Part shown: piece after piece, positions 34,236 to 42,909 of the stretch
How the letters are laid out: each line of letters begins with the position of its first letter
Position numbering within the stretch: position 1 is the first letter of the stretch
Assembly (NCBI GenBank): GCA_021772095.1
Contig: JADYXR010000191.1
Coordinates: 1 to 48,838 of the forward strand
DNA length: 48,838 nucleotides
From: Candidatus Obscuribacter sp.
Lineage (GTDB): Bacteria; Cyanobacteriota; Vampirovibrionia; Obscuribacterales; Obscuribacteraceae
Direction: 5' to 3'
Translations under genes and position numbers: made by a program
The notes under the pieces: generated by a model
The model's database searches: none
The model's input: only the letters and a program-made list of their open reading frames with translations
Told to the model about the DNA's origin: nothing

Positions 34236-34277
34236 GAGTTCGGAGTTCGGAGTTCGGAGTTCGGAGTTCGGAGTTCG
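34236..34277. repeat. Heptanucleotide tandem repeat (GAGTTCG)
   Basis: Five perfect GAGTTCG units (34236-34270) and one GAGTACG variant sit in the 385-bp non-coding gap between the divergent BRCT gene and the efflux adaptor gene. Looser related pieces (GGAGCATGA, GAGCACGGAG) flank them. Short heptanucleotide repeats of this kind are well known in cyanobacterial genomes. No promoter could be assigned in the gap. Confidence 0.85.
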
Positions 34278-34477
34278 GAGTACGTGGCACGAGCACGGAG
34301 AACCCACATATCTTTGACTGGCGGATCGCGACCCCGTAATCGAAAACTTCCTGGGTGGTGTTCAGAGCACAATCACGGAATATGAAATGCGGAGCGCAGA
34401 AAAGCGCTCGAGCCAATTGGTGATTGGTTATGTACCGACTGACAATGGAAAGGGATTCGAAAGAACCTCATTTTAGA

Positions 34478-35848
34478 ATGCGATCTATGAATCATTTAAA
34501 TTTCGGCATCACGCTGTTATCGCTGGCAGTGTGCATTCTTCTGTCTGGTTGCAACAATCCTTCGACGTCAAACCATGATGAAGCGAAGGCAGCTGTATTA
34601 CCATCCTCGGCTTCCCGTATTCGTTTCGCCAGGGTTGTCCAGCAAAAAGTTGCACCAACCTTGCATTGCACTGGTCAGATCAAACCTGATTTTGGCAAAG
34701 AATGCCTGGTCAGCACGCGATTGGAAGGAAGAGTTTTAGATCTTCTCGTCCAACCAGGGGCAAAGGTTAAACGCGGACAAGTGCTCGGCTATGTTGATAG
34801 TCAGCAGGTCAGCGAAATTCAGGCGCAAGCAATTAGAGCGGCTTCCGCCCTCGAAATCGCACGCGCTCATGAGCAACGCGAGAAAGCGGTTTATCACGAA
34901 GAATTGACCAGACCAAAAGCACTTACTAACGCAAGAACCGCCCGCCAACGGGCGGAAGTGAACGTCGAAGCTGCTCAGCGTACGCTCACCCGCACCGAAA
35001 CATTGTTTAATGAAAAGATCTCCGCGGAGAAAGACTATCTCTTAGCCAAGAGTATGAGTGAAAAAGCTGAACTCGAATTGCAACAAACAAAACTCGACGA
35101 GAAACGCGAAGAAAAACTTTTCGCGAGCGGCGGCGTTATCAAAAAAGACTGGCAATTGTCGCACGCCGAAACAAAACGATGCGCCAACGAACTTGCAACA
35201 ATCAAACAAAGATTGAAATTTTTAGGGGTGCCATCGGATTTAGTGGGCGATACCCTCCACGCGAATCATCTGAATCCCAGACTTCCAATAATCGCTCCGG
35301 CTGCCGGCACCATCGTCCAACAGTTCGTCTCTCCAGGTGAAATTGTAAGACCCGACGAGTCAATTTTTTCTATATGTCAAATCGATAAAGTCGCCGTTGA
35401 TTGTCAATTGCCTGAAGCAGATCTGTCCATGGTTAAGAAAGGATCGCCGATAGAGGTACGTGTTGCTACGTTTGGCGATCGCGTTTTCAATGGCAACATA
35501 GTCTATGTGGGCTCCAGACTGGACGCGAAGACCCGCAGCGTGCCTGCGCGGGCGCTACTCGATAATAAAGATAATCTGCTCAAGCTCAACATGTTTGCAA
35601 CAGTGTCCATAAAAGGCGATGAGCGCTCGGCAATTGTTTGCCCAAAAGACGCCCTCCATGAAAGCCACGGAAAGAATGTTGCCTACGTTCGGGAAGGCGG
35701 AAAATTTATAGAAAAGCCCGTCACTACAGGCATCACATGTGGTGATCTGATCGAGGCAAAGGATGGTCTGAAAGTCGGCGACGAAGTCGTGACTGAAGGC
35801 GGCGTCTTAGTCAAGATGGAGCTTTTGATGGAGAACAAAACGCAGTGA
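34478..35848 (+). CDS. RND efflux periplasmic adaptor (HlyD/CusB-like), lipoprotein
   Basis: From the ATG at 34478 the protein has 456 residues with a lipoprotein signal ending LLSGC (Cys25). It has lipoyl/barrel-sandwich halves (RLEGRVLDLLVQPGAKVKRGQVL and IIAPAAGTIVQQFVSPGEIV), a long coiled-coil hairpin between them (about 120-255) and a C-terminal beta-barrel/MP domain. It bridges the pump and the outer-membrane duct. The start is uncertain: earlier in-frame ATGs at 34430 and 34445 and a later one at 34487 are possible. It is coupled to the pump gene by a GTGA overlap. No N-terminal metal-binding Met cluster as in E. coli CusB is obvious. Confidence 0.88.
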   Translation: MRSMNHLNFGITLLSLAVCILLSGCNNPSTSNHDEAKAAVLPSSASRIRFARVVQQKVAPTLHCTGQIKPDFGKECLVSTRLEGRVLDLLVQPGAKVKRGQVLGYVDSQQVSEIQAQAIRAASALEIARAHEQREKAVYHEELTRPKALTNARTARQRAEVNVEAAQRTLTRTETLFNEKISAEKDYLLAKSMSEKAELELQQTKLDEKREEKLFASGGVIKKDWQLSHAETKRCANELATIKQRLKFLGVPSDLVGDTLHANHLNPRLPIIAPAAGTIVQQFVSPGEIVRPDESIFSICQIDKVAVDCQLPEADLSMVKKGSPIEVRVATFGDRVFNGNIVYVGSRLDAKTRSVPARALLDNKDNLLKLNMFATVSIKGDERSAIVCPKDALHESHGKNVAYVREGGKFIEKPVTTGITCGDLIEAKDGLKVGDEVVTEGGVLVKMELLMENKTQ

Positions 35849-38800
35849 TTGATCGCCTCATCAAGTTTGCCGTAACGCAACGTTTGGCAGTTCTTTCGCT
35901 CGCGGTGCTTTTGATCGCTGCTGGAATGTTTTCATTCTTCGCTTTACCGATGGACTCATTTCCTGATGTGAGCAACGTTCAAGTACAAATAATTACCGAA
36001 CCTGAAAGCATGGCTACAGAGGAAGTCGAATCGCTAATTACGATTCCTATCGAGAATGCGATGGCTGGAGTGAAAGGCAAGACGATAATTCGCAGCAATT
36101 CGAATTTCGGTTTGTCGGTTGTTACTGTAATTTTCGAAGACTCCATGGATGTTTATTTCGCCAGGCAGCTTGTGCAACAACGCCTGAACATGCTGATCTT
36201 TCCTGATGATGTGCCGGCTCCACAACTTGGACCAGTAGTATCCAGCTTCAGTAACGTGTTTATGTATTACGTAACTGGACCACAAAACGAAATCGATTTG
36301 CGGACTCTGCAGGACTGGACGATCGCAAGAAAAATTCGCAGTGTAGCCGGTGTAGGGAACGTTGTTTCATATGGCGGTTTCGTCAAGCAGTATCAGATTT
36401 TACTCGACCCGGACAAAATGAAATCCTACGACCTCAGCCTCAAGGAGGTAGTTGATGCGGTTAAGGCAAACAACGTAAACGCGGGCGGCAACTTCATCGA
36501 GCAGGGTGGAGAAGAAATAGTTATTCGCGGACTGGGCAGAATCACTTCGATCGAAGACATACAAGATATCGTGCTTCGAGAATTCGAAGGAACTCCAGTC
36601 AACCTTGACCAAATTGCCACCGTCACCATAGATGGTGCATTCCGACGCGGCTCTGCTTCGATGAATGGACAAGGAGAGGTGATAAGCGGAATTGTTCTTA
36701 CGCGCAAGGGCGTCAATACCAAAGAAGTGGTTTTGAACGTGGAGAAGTGTATTGAGGAATTGCAGACTCAGCTTCCGGAAGGCGTGAAAATTGTTCCTTA
36801 CTACAATCAGATGGAATTGGTTGATAAAACCATGGATACCGTTAAGGAGATTTTGCTCTTTAGCGGAGCGCTTGTAATCATCATCCTTTCAGCAATCCTT
36901 TTGAACATTCGCGCTGCTTTAATCGCAGGGATAATTATTCCATTATCGCTTCTGTTCAGTTTCATCCTCATGAAGCTTACTGGTTTGTCATCCAATCTGA
37001 TGACACTGGGAGCCGTGGATTTTGGTGTTATCGTGGATGCTGGCGTTGTGATGGTTGAGAACATCTTTCGCCGACTGGCCGAGGAGCAACACGGCGGAAA
37101 AACGCTATCTCGTGAAGAGCATTTAGAGACGGTATATTCCGCGGCACGTGAAGTCGGCAAGCCAATTCTCTTTGCAATTTTGATCATCATCGCTGTCTAT
37201 ATTCCGCTCTTCACTCTCGAAGGGGTGGAAGGCAAAATGTTCCAACCTCTGGCACTGACCTTTATCTACGCGATCAGTGGAGCCCTGATCTGCTCTCTCA
37301 CAGTGATACCACTTCTATGTTACTTTTTACTGCGAGGGAAGATCGTTGATAAGGAAAGTCCGATTCTTTCTTATCCACGAAAGTATTATGTTCCGTTTTT
37401 GAGAACTGCGTTAAACCATCCCCGCGCGATCATTCTGACTGCTTGCGGCGCGCTTCTGGCCTCGCTTTGCCTGCTGCCGCTGTTAGGATCTGAGTTCATA
37501 CCCTCCCTGGACGAGGGATCGATTTTGTTGCGCACGAAGCTAGCGCCGAGCGTGTCGCATACTCAATCGATGAAGATGTCGGCGGATATTGAAACACTTA
37601 TAAAGAGCTTTCCGGAAGTTTCCATCGTCGTTTCGCGAATCGGTAGATCCGGGATGGGCTCTGACCTTGACGGCGTCGACAATGCAGATATCTACGTTGG
37701 TTTAAAACCAAAAAATGAATGGACAGTTAGCACCAAAGACGAATTGATCGGACGAATGGCGAAGAAACTGGATGCCATACCCGGCTTGATGTATGGATTT
37801 TCGCAGCCCATTTCCGACATGGTCGACGACCTTGTATCGGGCGTGAAAGCCGACCTGGCAATCAAAATCTTTGGAGATGATCTTGTGGCAATAGATCATG
37901 TAAGTGAGCAAATCCAGAACGCAATTTCCAAAGTACCGGGAGTCGCTGATCTTCAGCGCGAGCATTTGCTCGGCTCTCCGCAATTGAATATTCGTTTTAA
38001 TCGCGCCAATATTTCAAGATATGGTTTAAGCATTCAAACTGTTCAGCAATATGTGCAAACCGCACTGGCAGGCAGCGTCATCACTGAAGTCTTCGATGGC
38101 AACAAACGTTTCGGCGTGCTGATCAGACTGCCGCACCACAATCGGGATTCCGTAGAGGATGTGGCCAACTTATTAGTCACCACTCCTGGTGGCGCCAATA
38201 TTCCACTAAAAACGCTGGCATCTATATCGTTAGAACCAGGCACGGTCATGGTCAACAGAGAAGAGGCTCAGCGCCGCACAGCGGTTTTGGCCAACATACG
38301 AGGAAGAGATCTGGGCGGCTTCGTACAAGAAGCGCAGCAAGTCGTTGAAAAGGAAGTAAAATTGCCGCACGGTATAGAAATCGTCTGGGGCGGACAATTC
38401 GAGAATCAACAACGAGCTATGGCGCGCCTTGCTATCGTAGTACCAATCGTGCTTTTGCTTATATTCGTTTTGCTGTTCGCGGCGTTTAATTCCTTTAAAA
38501 ACGCCAGCCTGGTAATGGCGAATGTCCCGTTTGCCATCATCGGTGGTATCGTCGGATTGTATTTAACCCATCAACCTGTGTCGGTTCCTGCGATCATCGG
38601 ATTTATTGCTCTATTCGGTGTGGCTGTCCAAAACGGCGTCATTCTAGTAAGTTACATTCATCAACTAAACACAGGCGAAAGGTCTGTGGAAGACGCGATC
38701 GTGGAGGCCGCCACTATCCGATTAAGGCCGGTGTTGATGACGGCACTCGTGGCCATCATGGGATTGCTACCGAAAATATTTTCGAGCGGAACTGGTGCAG

Positions 38801-39108
38801 AAGTGCAGAGACCGATGGCAACGGTGGTGCTCGGTGGGCTGATCTCGGCAACTTTTCTGACTTTGATTGTTTTGCCGGCGATGTACAAGATTATTACGCC
38901 GCCTAATAATCCGCCTGAAGAAACTGAAGACAACAGTGGTGACGCGGGCTCATCGAAAAACCATGGCTCGGACCGTCAAACGACGACAGTCACCGCGTCG
39001 GAATGTCACCATGTGGATGTCGATGAGGACAGCCACCTGACAGAAGAACTTCGAGAAATCCTTGCACGCGAAAAAAATACGTCTGCAAGCAGTTTATCCA
39101 AAGAATAA
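35845..39108 (+). CDS. Heavy-metal efflux RND pump (CusA/CzcA family)
   Basis: The 1087-residue inner-membrane pump has the standard two-halves RND layout with about 12 spans and two large periplasmic loops. The HME-family signature DFGVIVDAGVVMVEN follows the fourth span. The conserved PMDSFPDVSNVQVQIITEP start and the GSEFIPSLDEGSI segment are typical. Pumps of this group export Cu/Ag or Zn/Co/Cd/Ni from the periplasm or cytoplasm by proton exchange. A soluble C-terminal extension is rich in His, Asp and Glu (TASECHHVDVDEDSH), possibly a metal sensor. The GTG start overlaps the adaptor's stop. Confidence 0.94.
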   Translation: MIDRLIKFAVTQRLAVLSLAVLLIAAGMFSFFALPMDSFPDVSNVQVQIITEPESMATEEVESLITIPIENAMAGVKGKTIIRSNSNFGLSVVTVIFEDSMDVYFARQLVQQRLNMLIFPDDVPAPQLGPVVSSFSNVFMYYVTGPQNEIDLRTLQDWTIARKIRSVAGVGNVVSYGGFVKQYQILLDPDKMKSYDLSLKEVVDAVKANNVNAGGNFIEQGGEEIVIRGLGRITSIEDIQDIVLREFEGTPVNLDQIATVTIDGAFRRGSASMNGQGEVISGIVLTRKGVNTKEVVLNVEKCIEELQTQLPEGVKIVPYYNQMELVDKTMDTVKEILLFSGALVIIILSAILLNIRAALIAGIIIPLSLLFSFILMKLTGLSSNLMTLGAVDFGVIVDAGVVMVENIFRRLAEEQHGGKTLSREEHLETVYSAAREVGKPILFAILIIIAVYIPLFTLEGVEGKMFQPLALTFIYAISGALICSLTVIPLLCYFLLRGKIVDKESPILSYPRKYYVPFLRTALNHPRAIILTACGALLASLCLLPLLGSEFIPSLDEGSILLRTKLAPSVSHTQSMKMSADIETLIKSFPEVSIVVSRIGRSGMGSDLDGVDNADIYVGLKPKNEWTVSTKDELIGRMAKKLDAIPGLMYGFSQPISDMVDDLVSGVKADLAIKIFGDDLVAIDHVSEQIQNAISKVPGVADLQREHLLGSPQLNIRFNRANISRYGLSIQTVQQYVQTALAGSVITEVFDGNKRFGVLIRLPHHNRDSVEDVANLLVTTPGGANIPLKTLASISLEPGTVMVNREEAQRRTAVLANIRGRDLGGFVQEAQQVVEKEVKLPHGIEIVWGGQFENQQRAMARLAIVVPIVLLLIFVLLFAAFNSFKNASLVMANVPFAIIGGIVGLYLTHQPVSVPAIIGFIALFGVAVQNGVILVSYIHQLNTGERSVEDAIVEAATIRLRPVLMTALVAIMGLLPKIFSSGTGAEVQRPMATVVLGGLISATFLTLIVLPAMYKIITPPNNPPEETEDNSGDAGSSKNHGSDRQTTTVTASECHHVDVDEDSHLTEELREILAREKNTSASSLSKE

Positions 39109-39136
39109 ACCCACACAGGTTTTCTCATTCATCGCT

Positions 39137-39150
39137 CACCACATCTGGTG
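39137..39150. repeat. CACCA-N4-TGGTG palindrome, copy 3
   Basis: CACCACATCTGGTG lies 28 bp after the pump stop codon in the convergent gap. Its arms match the copies at 2093 and 17156; flanking bases differ. It again sits just after a gene end. Confidence 0.4.
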
Positions 39151-39263
39151 CCGTGTCCTACCAAACGAATGGTCGGCGTGACTATCCAATGTTTTTTTTG
39201 GAAGATGAGCGGCGGCCGCGGCACTGCCAGAGAAGAGTTCCTGATCGACAATTTCGCATATCC

Positions 39264-39360
39264 GCAATTAGATCTGAGGCACACCGGTCGACTGCTCCAT
39301 TTGAGTCATATCAGCAATTAAATCTGAGGCATACCGGTCGACTGCTCCATTTGAGTCAAT
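39264..39360. repeat. 50-bp imperfect tandem duplication spanning the 3' end of the TolC-like gene
   Basis: The segment 39264-39313 is repeated at 39314-39360 with only a few changes. The right copy contains the last 13 codons and the TAA of the TolC-like gene. The left copy, beyond the stop, would still encode nearly the same tail (TQMEQSTGVPQI). This is a recent duplication of the gene end. Confidence 0.85.
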
Positions 39361-40727
39361 GCATTCTGATAACTATTGACCGCTTCCAGATACTGAGCCT
39401 TCACATCCACATTCGCCTTTTGCGCGGCAAGCGCCGTAGTCAGATCGATCTGACCGACTTCATAAGCGCGCTGACTGAGCTGAACTACCTTCTGAGATTC
39501 ATCTAGAATTCTTTTTTGATACGACTCAATTCGATTTCTGGCGGTTTGTACATCCTGATATGCCACCACTAATTCTTCGGCGATCACATTTTTCTGCGCG
39601 CGAATTTGACGGTCTATTTGTTTTCCAATTGCTCGTAAGCGGGCGATTTCGCCCTGGCGCATATTGCCGACTGGAATTTCCTGGGTGACGCCAATGAAGA
39701 CTCCTTTGGTGGTCGGTCCTTCCGGTGGATTGCCAGAGACCGAATGACCCACGTTAAGCTGCGGATTCGGAACGATATTTCCGTAAGCGAGTTTAAGCGC
39801 AGCTTTGTTGGTCGACATTTGTTTCTTCAGTATTTTCACGTCGAGCCTATGGTCTTGCGCCTTTAAAATAAGCGTTTTGAGCGTCGGCAGAGGCTTCTCA
39901 AAATCAGGCAGCAACTCAGTATTTTCGACTTTAATTTTGAACGATGGCAGTTTATGCACCTCGAGCTCTTCGCTGTGGTTACGCCCGACTATTACATTCA
40001 ATCGCTGAGTCAGTTGTCGCAGTCGGAGTCGCGACTGGTCCAGATCAGCATTTGCTTGAAGAACTGCAAGGTCAGCTCGAATAGCGTCGAGGCCAGCAAC
40101 ATCACCTGCGCTTAGCCTCTTCTCAGCAATCGATTTCAGATTGCTGGACAGGTTAAAAAGGTCCTGGTTAACGTCTAATTTTTCGTGTGCCAAAACCACC
40201 TGCAAATATGCTCTGCGGACGATACCACGAAGATTCCAAAGTGATTTTTCAATTTCAAGCTCCGCCTGGCCAATTTGCCTGCGAGCCAAAAGCAGACGGA
40301 ATGCTAATTTCCAGGGAGGCTCAATTGGAATGGAAACACCTAACTGAGTGGCTTTTTGCGCAGTATCGTTGAAATAAACGATAGATGGATTTGGAAAAGT
40401 GAATGCCTGCGCAAGTCCGGCGCGGGACAAACCAAGGTGAGTTCTAATTGACTCTGCTCGTGGACTGCTCAATAGAGTCTCATTAAAAGCGGCATTCAAT
40501 GAAAACGCGCTCGATGCAGTGGTGTCGCCGGCGATAGCATCCGATGCCGAGTTATCACTCTGGGGAGTGGTTCCCGGCGCCAGACCCGGCATAAAGGGTG
40601 TCGACAATTGTGCCACTACGGCCGGTGCTCGGGCGGGACTGGATATGGTTTTGGACGACTTTGCAAATACAGGTTGAACTATTGCCGAAAGACCGATGGC
40701 GATTAAGAGATTCCGTTTTTTTGACAT
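39318..40727 (-). CDS. TolC/CusC-like outer-membrane efflux protein
   Basis: From the ATG at 40727 the 469-residue protein has a signal peptide (KKRNLLIAIGLSAIVQPVFA) and a Ser/Pro/Ala linker. Two outer-membrane efflux protein repeats follow, with long helices (about 100-270 and 290-465; for example AELEIEKSLWNLRGIVRRAYLQ). It should form the trimeric duct for the RND system encoded convergently. An upstream in-frame TTG is unlikely as a start. It is encoded on the strand opposite its presumed partners, so it has a separate promoter. It follows the Ala/Pro/Thr-rich protein gene after a 14-bp repeat array. Confidence 0.9.
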   Translation of the reverse strand: MSKKRNLLIAIGLSAIVQPVFAKSSKTISSPARAPAVVAQLSTPFMPGLAPGTTPQSDNSASDAIAGDTTASSAFSLNAAFNETLLSSPRAESIRTHLGLSRAGLAQAFTFPNPSIVYFNDTAQKATQLGVSIPIEPPWKLAFRLLLARRQIGQAELEIEKSLWNLRGIVRRAYLQVVLAHEKLDVNQDLFNLSSNLKSIAEKRLSAGDVAGLDAIRADLAVLQANADLDQSRLRLRQLTQRLNVIVGRNHSEELEVHKLPSFKIKVENTELLPDFEKPLPTLKTLILKAQDHRLDVKILKKQMSTNKAALKLAYGNIVPNPQLNVGHSVSGNPPEGPTTKGVFIGVTQEIPVGNMRQGEIARLRAIGKQIDRQIRAQKNVIAEELVVAYQDVQTARNRIESYQKRILDESQKVVQLSQRAYEVGQIDLTTALAAQKANVDVKAQYLEAVNSYQNALTQMEQSTGMPQI

Positions 40728-40839
40728 GATTATGGCTACAAGAACGAACGGCAAAGAGAGCAATCGATAGATAGATCGCTCTCTTTGTCGACCAGGAGGA
40801 AAAAACTGAATTGGTTTTGAACTACTTGGTTGGTTTTTA

Positions 40840-40881
40840 AAGTACTTGGTTTGAAGTACTTGGTTTGAAGTACTTGGTTTG
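40840..40881. repeat. Three 14-bp tandem repeats (AAGTACTTGGTTTG)
   Basis: Three perfect copies at 40840-40853, 40854-40867 and 40868-40881 lie between two minus-strand genes. Related sequence (ACTACTTGGTTGGTTTTT) flanks them at about 40821 and at the end of the upstream gene. That gene's 3' end (codons for KPTK and stop) thus seems to be the source. Each unit contains the palindrome AAGTACTT. Confidence 0.85.
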
Positions 40882-40896
40882 AGGTCCTTAGTTGAA

Positions 40897-41235
40897 CTAC
40901 TTGGTTGGTTTTTCGGTCCCTTTGGTATCCTTTTCCGTAGCTTTTACATCAACTGCGGGGGCAGGAGTGGCTGCTGCTGCAGGCGGATCGGCTGGCTTTG
41001 ACGGTTCGCCTGCTTTAGGAGTAACTGGTGCTGTCGATCCTGCTGCAGGAGTTTCAGCAACCGTTGTCTTAGATGTATCTGCTTTTACGATGGTTTCTTT
41101 TGTAGCGGATGGACTAGTGGTTTTATCTGATGATATTTCGGTTGACTTTGTTGTTGATGCAGTCGTATCTGCAGCAAGCGCGGGAGCGCTGCAAAGTACA
41201 AAACCGAGAGAGAGAACGAATAAGAAAGAACGCAT
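40897..41235 (-). CDS. Secreted low-complexity Ala/Thr/Pro-rich protein
   Basis: The 112-residue protein has a signal peptide (MRSFLFVLSLGFVLCSAPALA) and a mature part made almost entirely of Ala, Thr, Ser, Pro, Lys and Glu, without folded-domain character. GGAGG lies five bases before the chosen ATG; a frame four codons longer is not needed. It may be a periplasmic or surface linker or a cell-wall-binding protein. It lies upstream of the TolC-like gene on the same strand, with 170 bp of repeats between. Confidence 0.75.
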   Translation of the reverse strand: MRSFLFVLSLGFVLCSAPALAADTTASTTKSTEISSDKTTSPSATKETIVKADTSKTTVAETPAAGSTAPVTPKAGEPSKPADPPAAAATPAPAVDVKATEKDTKGTEKPTK

Positions 41236-41556
41236 AATTACCTCCAATGCGGTGCCCTCAACGTAACTTGAGACTCTTTCGAATTCCTTTCCAGCCGCCT
41301 GCGAGTTGGCATTGTGATGTCAAATTCGAAAACAAACGAGGTGGATTCCAAGGCAATCGCGGCAACGGCAGAGACGGCGAGACTATGCGGGTGAGGCTCA
41401 AAACAACCAATTATGATTTTGCGACTACCTCTTTAGAGTTAGAAAGGTTGCAATTTTTTCATACAAGCGCCCGAAAGGTCGGCAAGGGACCAGGATCTGG
41501 GATAGACTGGGTATTAACTACTAGTAAACTGACGACACCTCTAAAGGATTAGGTCG
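41236..41556. other. Divergent control region without a recognised gene
   Basis: About 320 bp between the secreted protein (minus) and the regulator operon (plus). A small inverted repeat CTCAA-N6-TTGAG lies near 41262-41277. A 101-codon plus frame covers the gap but has no ribosome site or coding character. No clear promoter hexamers were assigned. Confidence 0.35.
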
Positions 41557-42219
41557 TTGACAAATCGCATCACGATCCTTATAGCAGACGACAAAGAGGT
41601 GCTCAGGCTTGGCTTGAAACAACTCGTCGAAGGAATAGCTGACTGCCAAATCATTGGCGAAGCTTACAGCGGTCAAGATGCCGTCGATCTCGCAGTCGAG
41701 TTCAAGCCGGATGTTGTATTGATCAAGCGCGATTTGCCTTTACTCGATGGTGTCAGCGCAACCGCTCGGATCAAAAGACTCTGTCCCAGCACTGCGGTAA
41801 TTCTGCTGCTCTCACTGGAGAGTGATTTCTGGTCTGCCATCGATTCAGGAGCAGACGGATATATCATGCGCGAAACGCCTGAACATCTGCTTGCCGCTGC
41901 AATACAAACAGTGCATCAAGGACACAGTTGGATCGGACCGATGGTGGCGCGATACATTTTGAAGGGTGAAGGTTTGCCTGTACTAAGGCGAGCCCTCGCA
42001 GAACGAGTAGATATGCCGAGCTTGCGATATCTTTCATCGAGAGAAAAGGAAGTGCTTTGTTTATTGACTGATGGATTATCAAATCAAGCAATAGCCGAAT
42101 CACTGGCGTTGCAACTTCAAACAGTGAAAGTGCACGTGCGTAGTATTTTGAAGAAGCTAAACGTGGAGGGACGCGCCGAGGCTATATCAAAAGTACTTAA
42201 GAGTGGAGCAAGCGTTTAA
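41557..42219 (+). CDS. NarL/FixJ-family regulator with a degenerate receiver
   Basis: The 220-residue protein has a receiver-like domain (1-120) and a LuxR-type helix-turn-helix (about 150-215; LSSREKEVLCLLTDGLSNQAIAESL...TVKVHVRSILKKLNV). The acidic pair (ADD) is kept. The phospho-acceptor site reads PDVVLIKRDLPLLDG, with Lys where Asp is required; the conserved receiver Lys is Arg (GYIMRETP). It is therefore unlikely to be phosphorylated in the usual way. The start is TTG with AAAGGA upstream. It is nine bases before an intact OmpR-type regulator and its kinase, so it may act as a constitutive or partner-controlled factor of that system. Confidence 0.92.
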   Translation: MTNRITILIADDKEVLRLGLKQLVEGIADCQIIGEAYSGQDAVDLAVEFKPDVVLIKRDLPLLDGVSATARIKRLCPSTAVILLLSLESDFWSAIDSGADGYIMRETPEHLLAAAIQTVHQGHSWIGPMVARYILKGEGLPVLRRALAERVDMPSLRYLSSREKEVLCLLTDGLSNQAIAESLALQLQTVKVHVRSILKKLNVEGRAEAISKVLKSGASV

Positions 42220-42228
42220 GGAGAACCA

Positions 42229-42909
42229 GTGGCTATGCGAATCTTACTGGCAGAGGACGACGAGTTTTTAGCTGACGGAATTGCAATGGCATTGCGATAT
42301 TCGGGTCACTCAGTCGACCACGCGCGCACTGGACCTGAAGCGGATGCTGCAACTGGTGGCACCGTATATGATGCGATAATTCTCGATTTAGGTCTGCCGC
42401 GAATCGATGGAATGGAAATATTGCAAAGGATGAGAGAACGCGGAAACACTTCGCCTGTGCTAATTGTAACCGCGCGCGACGCCATTGATGATCGCGTTCG
42501 TGGCCTGGATCTGGGCGCTAATGATTATCTGGTTAAACCATTTCATTTGCGAGAATTGGAAGCTCGTCTGCGAGCTATGTTTCGCGCGAAGAACTGGTCG
42601 AATCTCAACGCGGTCAAATGCGGCGCGCTTATGTTTGATGCCGAGGATCGTTCAGCCACCATCCACGGTGAACGATTAAGTCTTTCACCAAGAGAACTCG
42701 CTGCGCTGGAGATTATGATGCAGCGAAACGGACGAGTTGTGTCGCGAGCTTATTTGTCTGAGCATCTGTCTGAGGATGATTGGGAGGACGACATCACTTC
42801 CAATGCCATCGATATTATTATTCACCGCTTGCGTAAGAAAATTGAAAACAGCGGTGCCGTGATCGAAACACACCGGGGCCTTGGCTTCTCCTTAAGAGCA
42901 AATGATTGA
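42229..42909 (+). CDS. OmpR-family response regulator (QseB/TctD-like)
   Basis: The 226-residue protein has an intact receiver: LAEDDEFL, Asp in AIILDLGLPRIDG, VTARD and Lys in NDYLVKPF. Its winged helix includes LSPRELAALEIMMQRNGRVVSRAYL and NAIDIIIHRLRKKI. The GTG start is preferred because AAGGAG lies five bases upstream; an ATG two codons later also fits. It overlaps the kinase gene by 8 bp. It is the expected phosphorylation target of that kinase, and the preceding NarL-type regulator is in the same transcript. Confidence 0.94.
   Translation: MAMRILLAEDDEFLADGIAMALRYSGHSVDHARTGPEADAATGGTVYDAIILDLGLPRIDGMEILQRMRERGNTSPVLIVTARDAIDDRVRGLDLGANDYLVKPFHLRELEARLRAMFRAKNWSNLNAVKCGALMFDAEDRSATIHGERLSLSPRELAALEIMMQRNGRVVSRAYLSEHLSEDDWEDDITSNAIDIIIHRLRKKIENSGAVIETHRGLGFSLRAND

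Noticed and set aside
40840..40881. Possible CRISPR-like array
   Set aside because: The units are contiguous 14-bp copies with no spacers; it is a simple tandem repeat.
40892..41266. Ala/Val/Gly-rich plus-strand frame of 124 codons
   Set aside because: It is antisense to the secreted low-complexity protein, which has a signal peptide and a GGAGG site.
41247..41552. A 101-codon plus-strand frame before the NarL-type gene
   Set aside because: It has no ribosome site and lies in a likely control region; the sequence is basic and without domain character.
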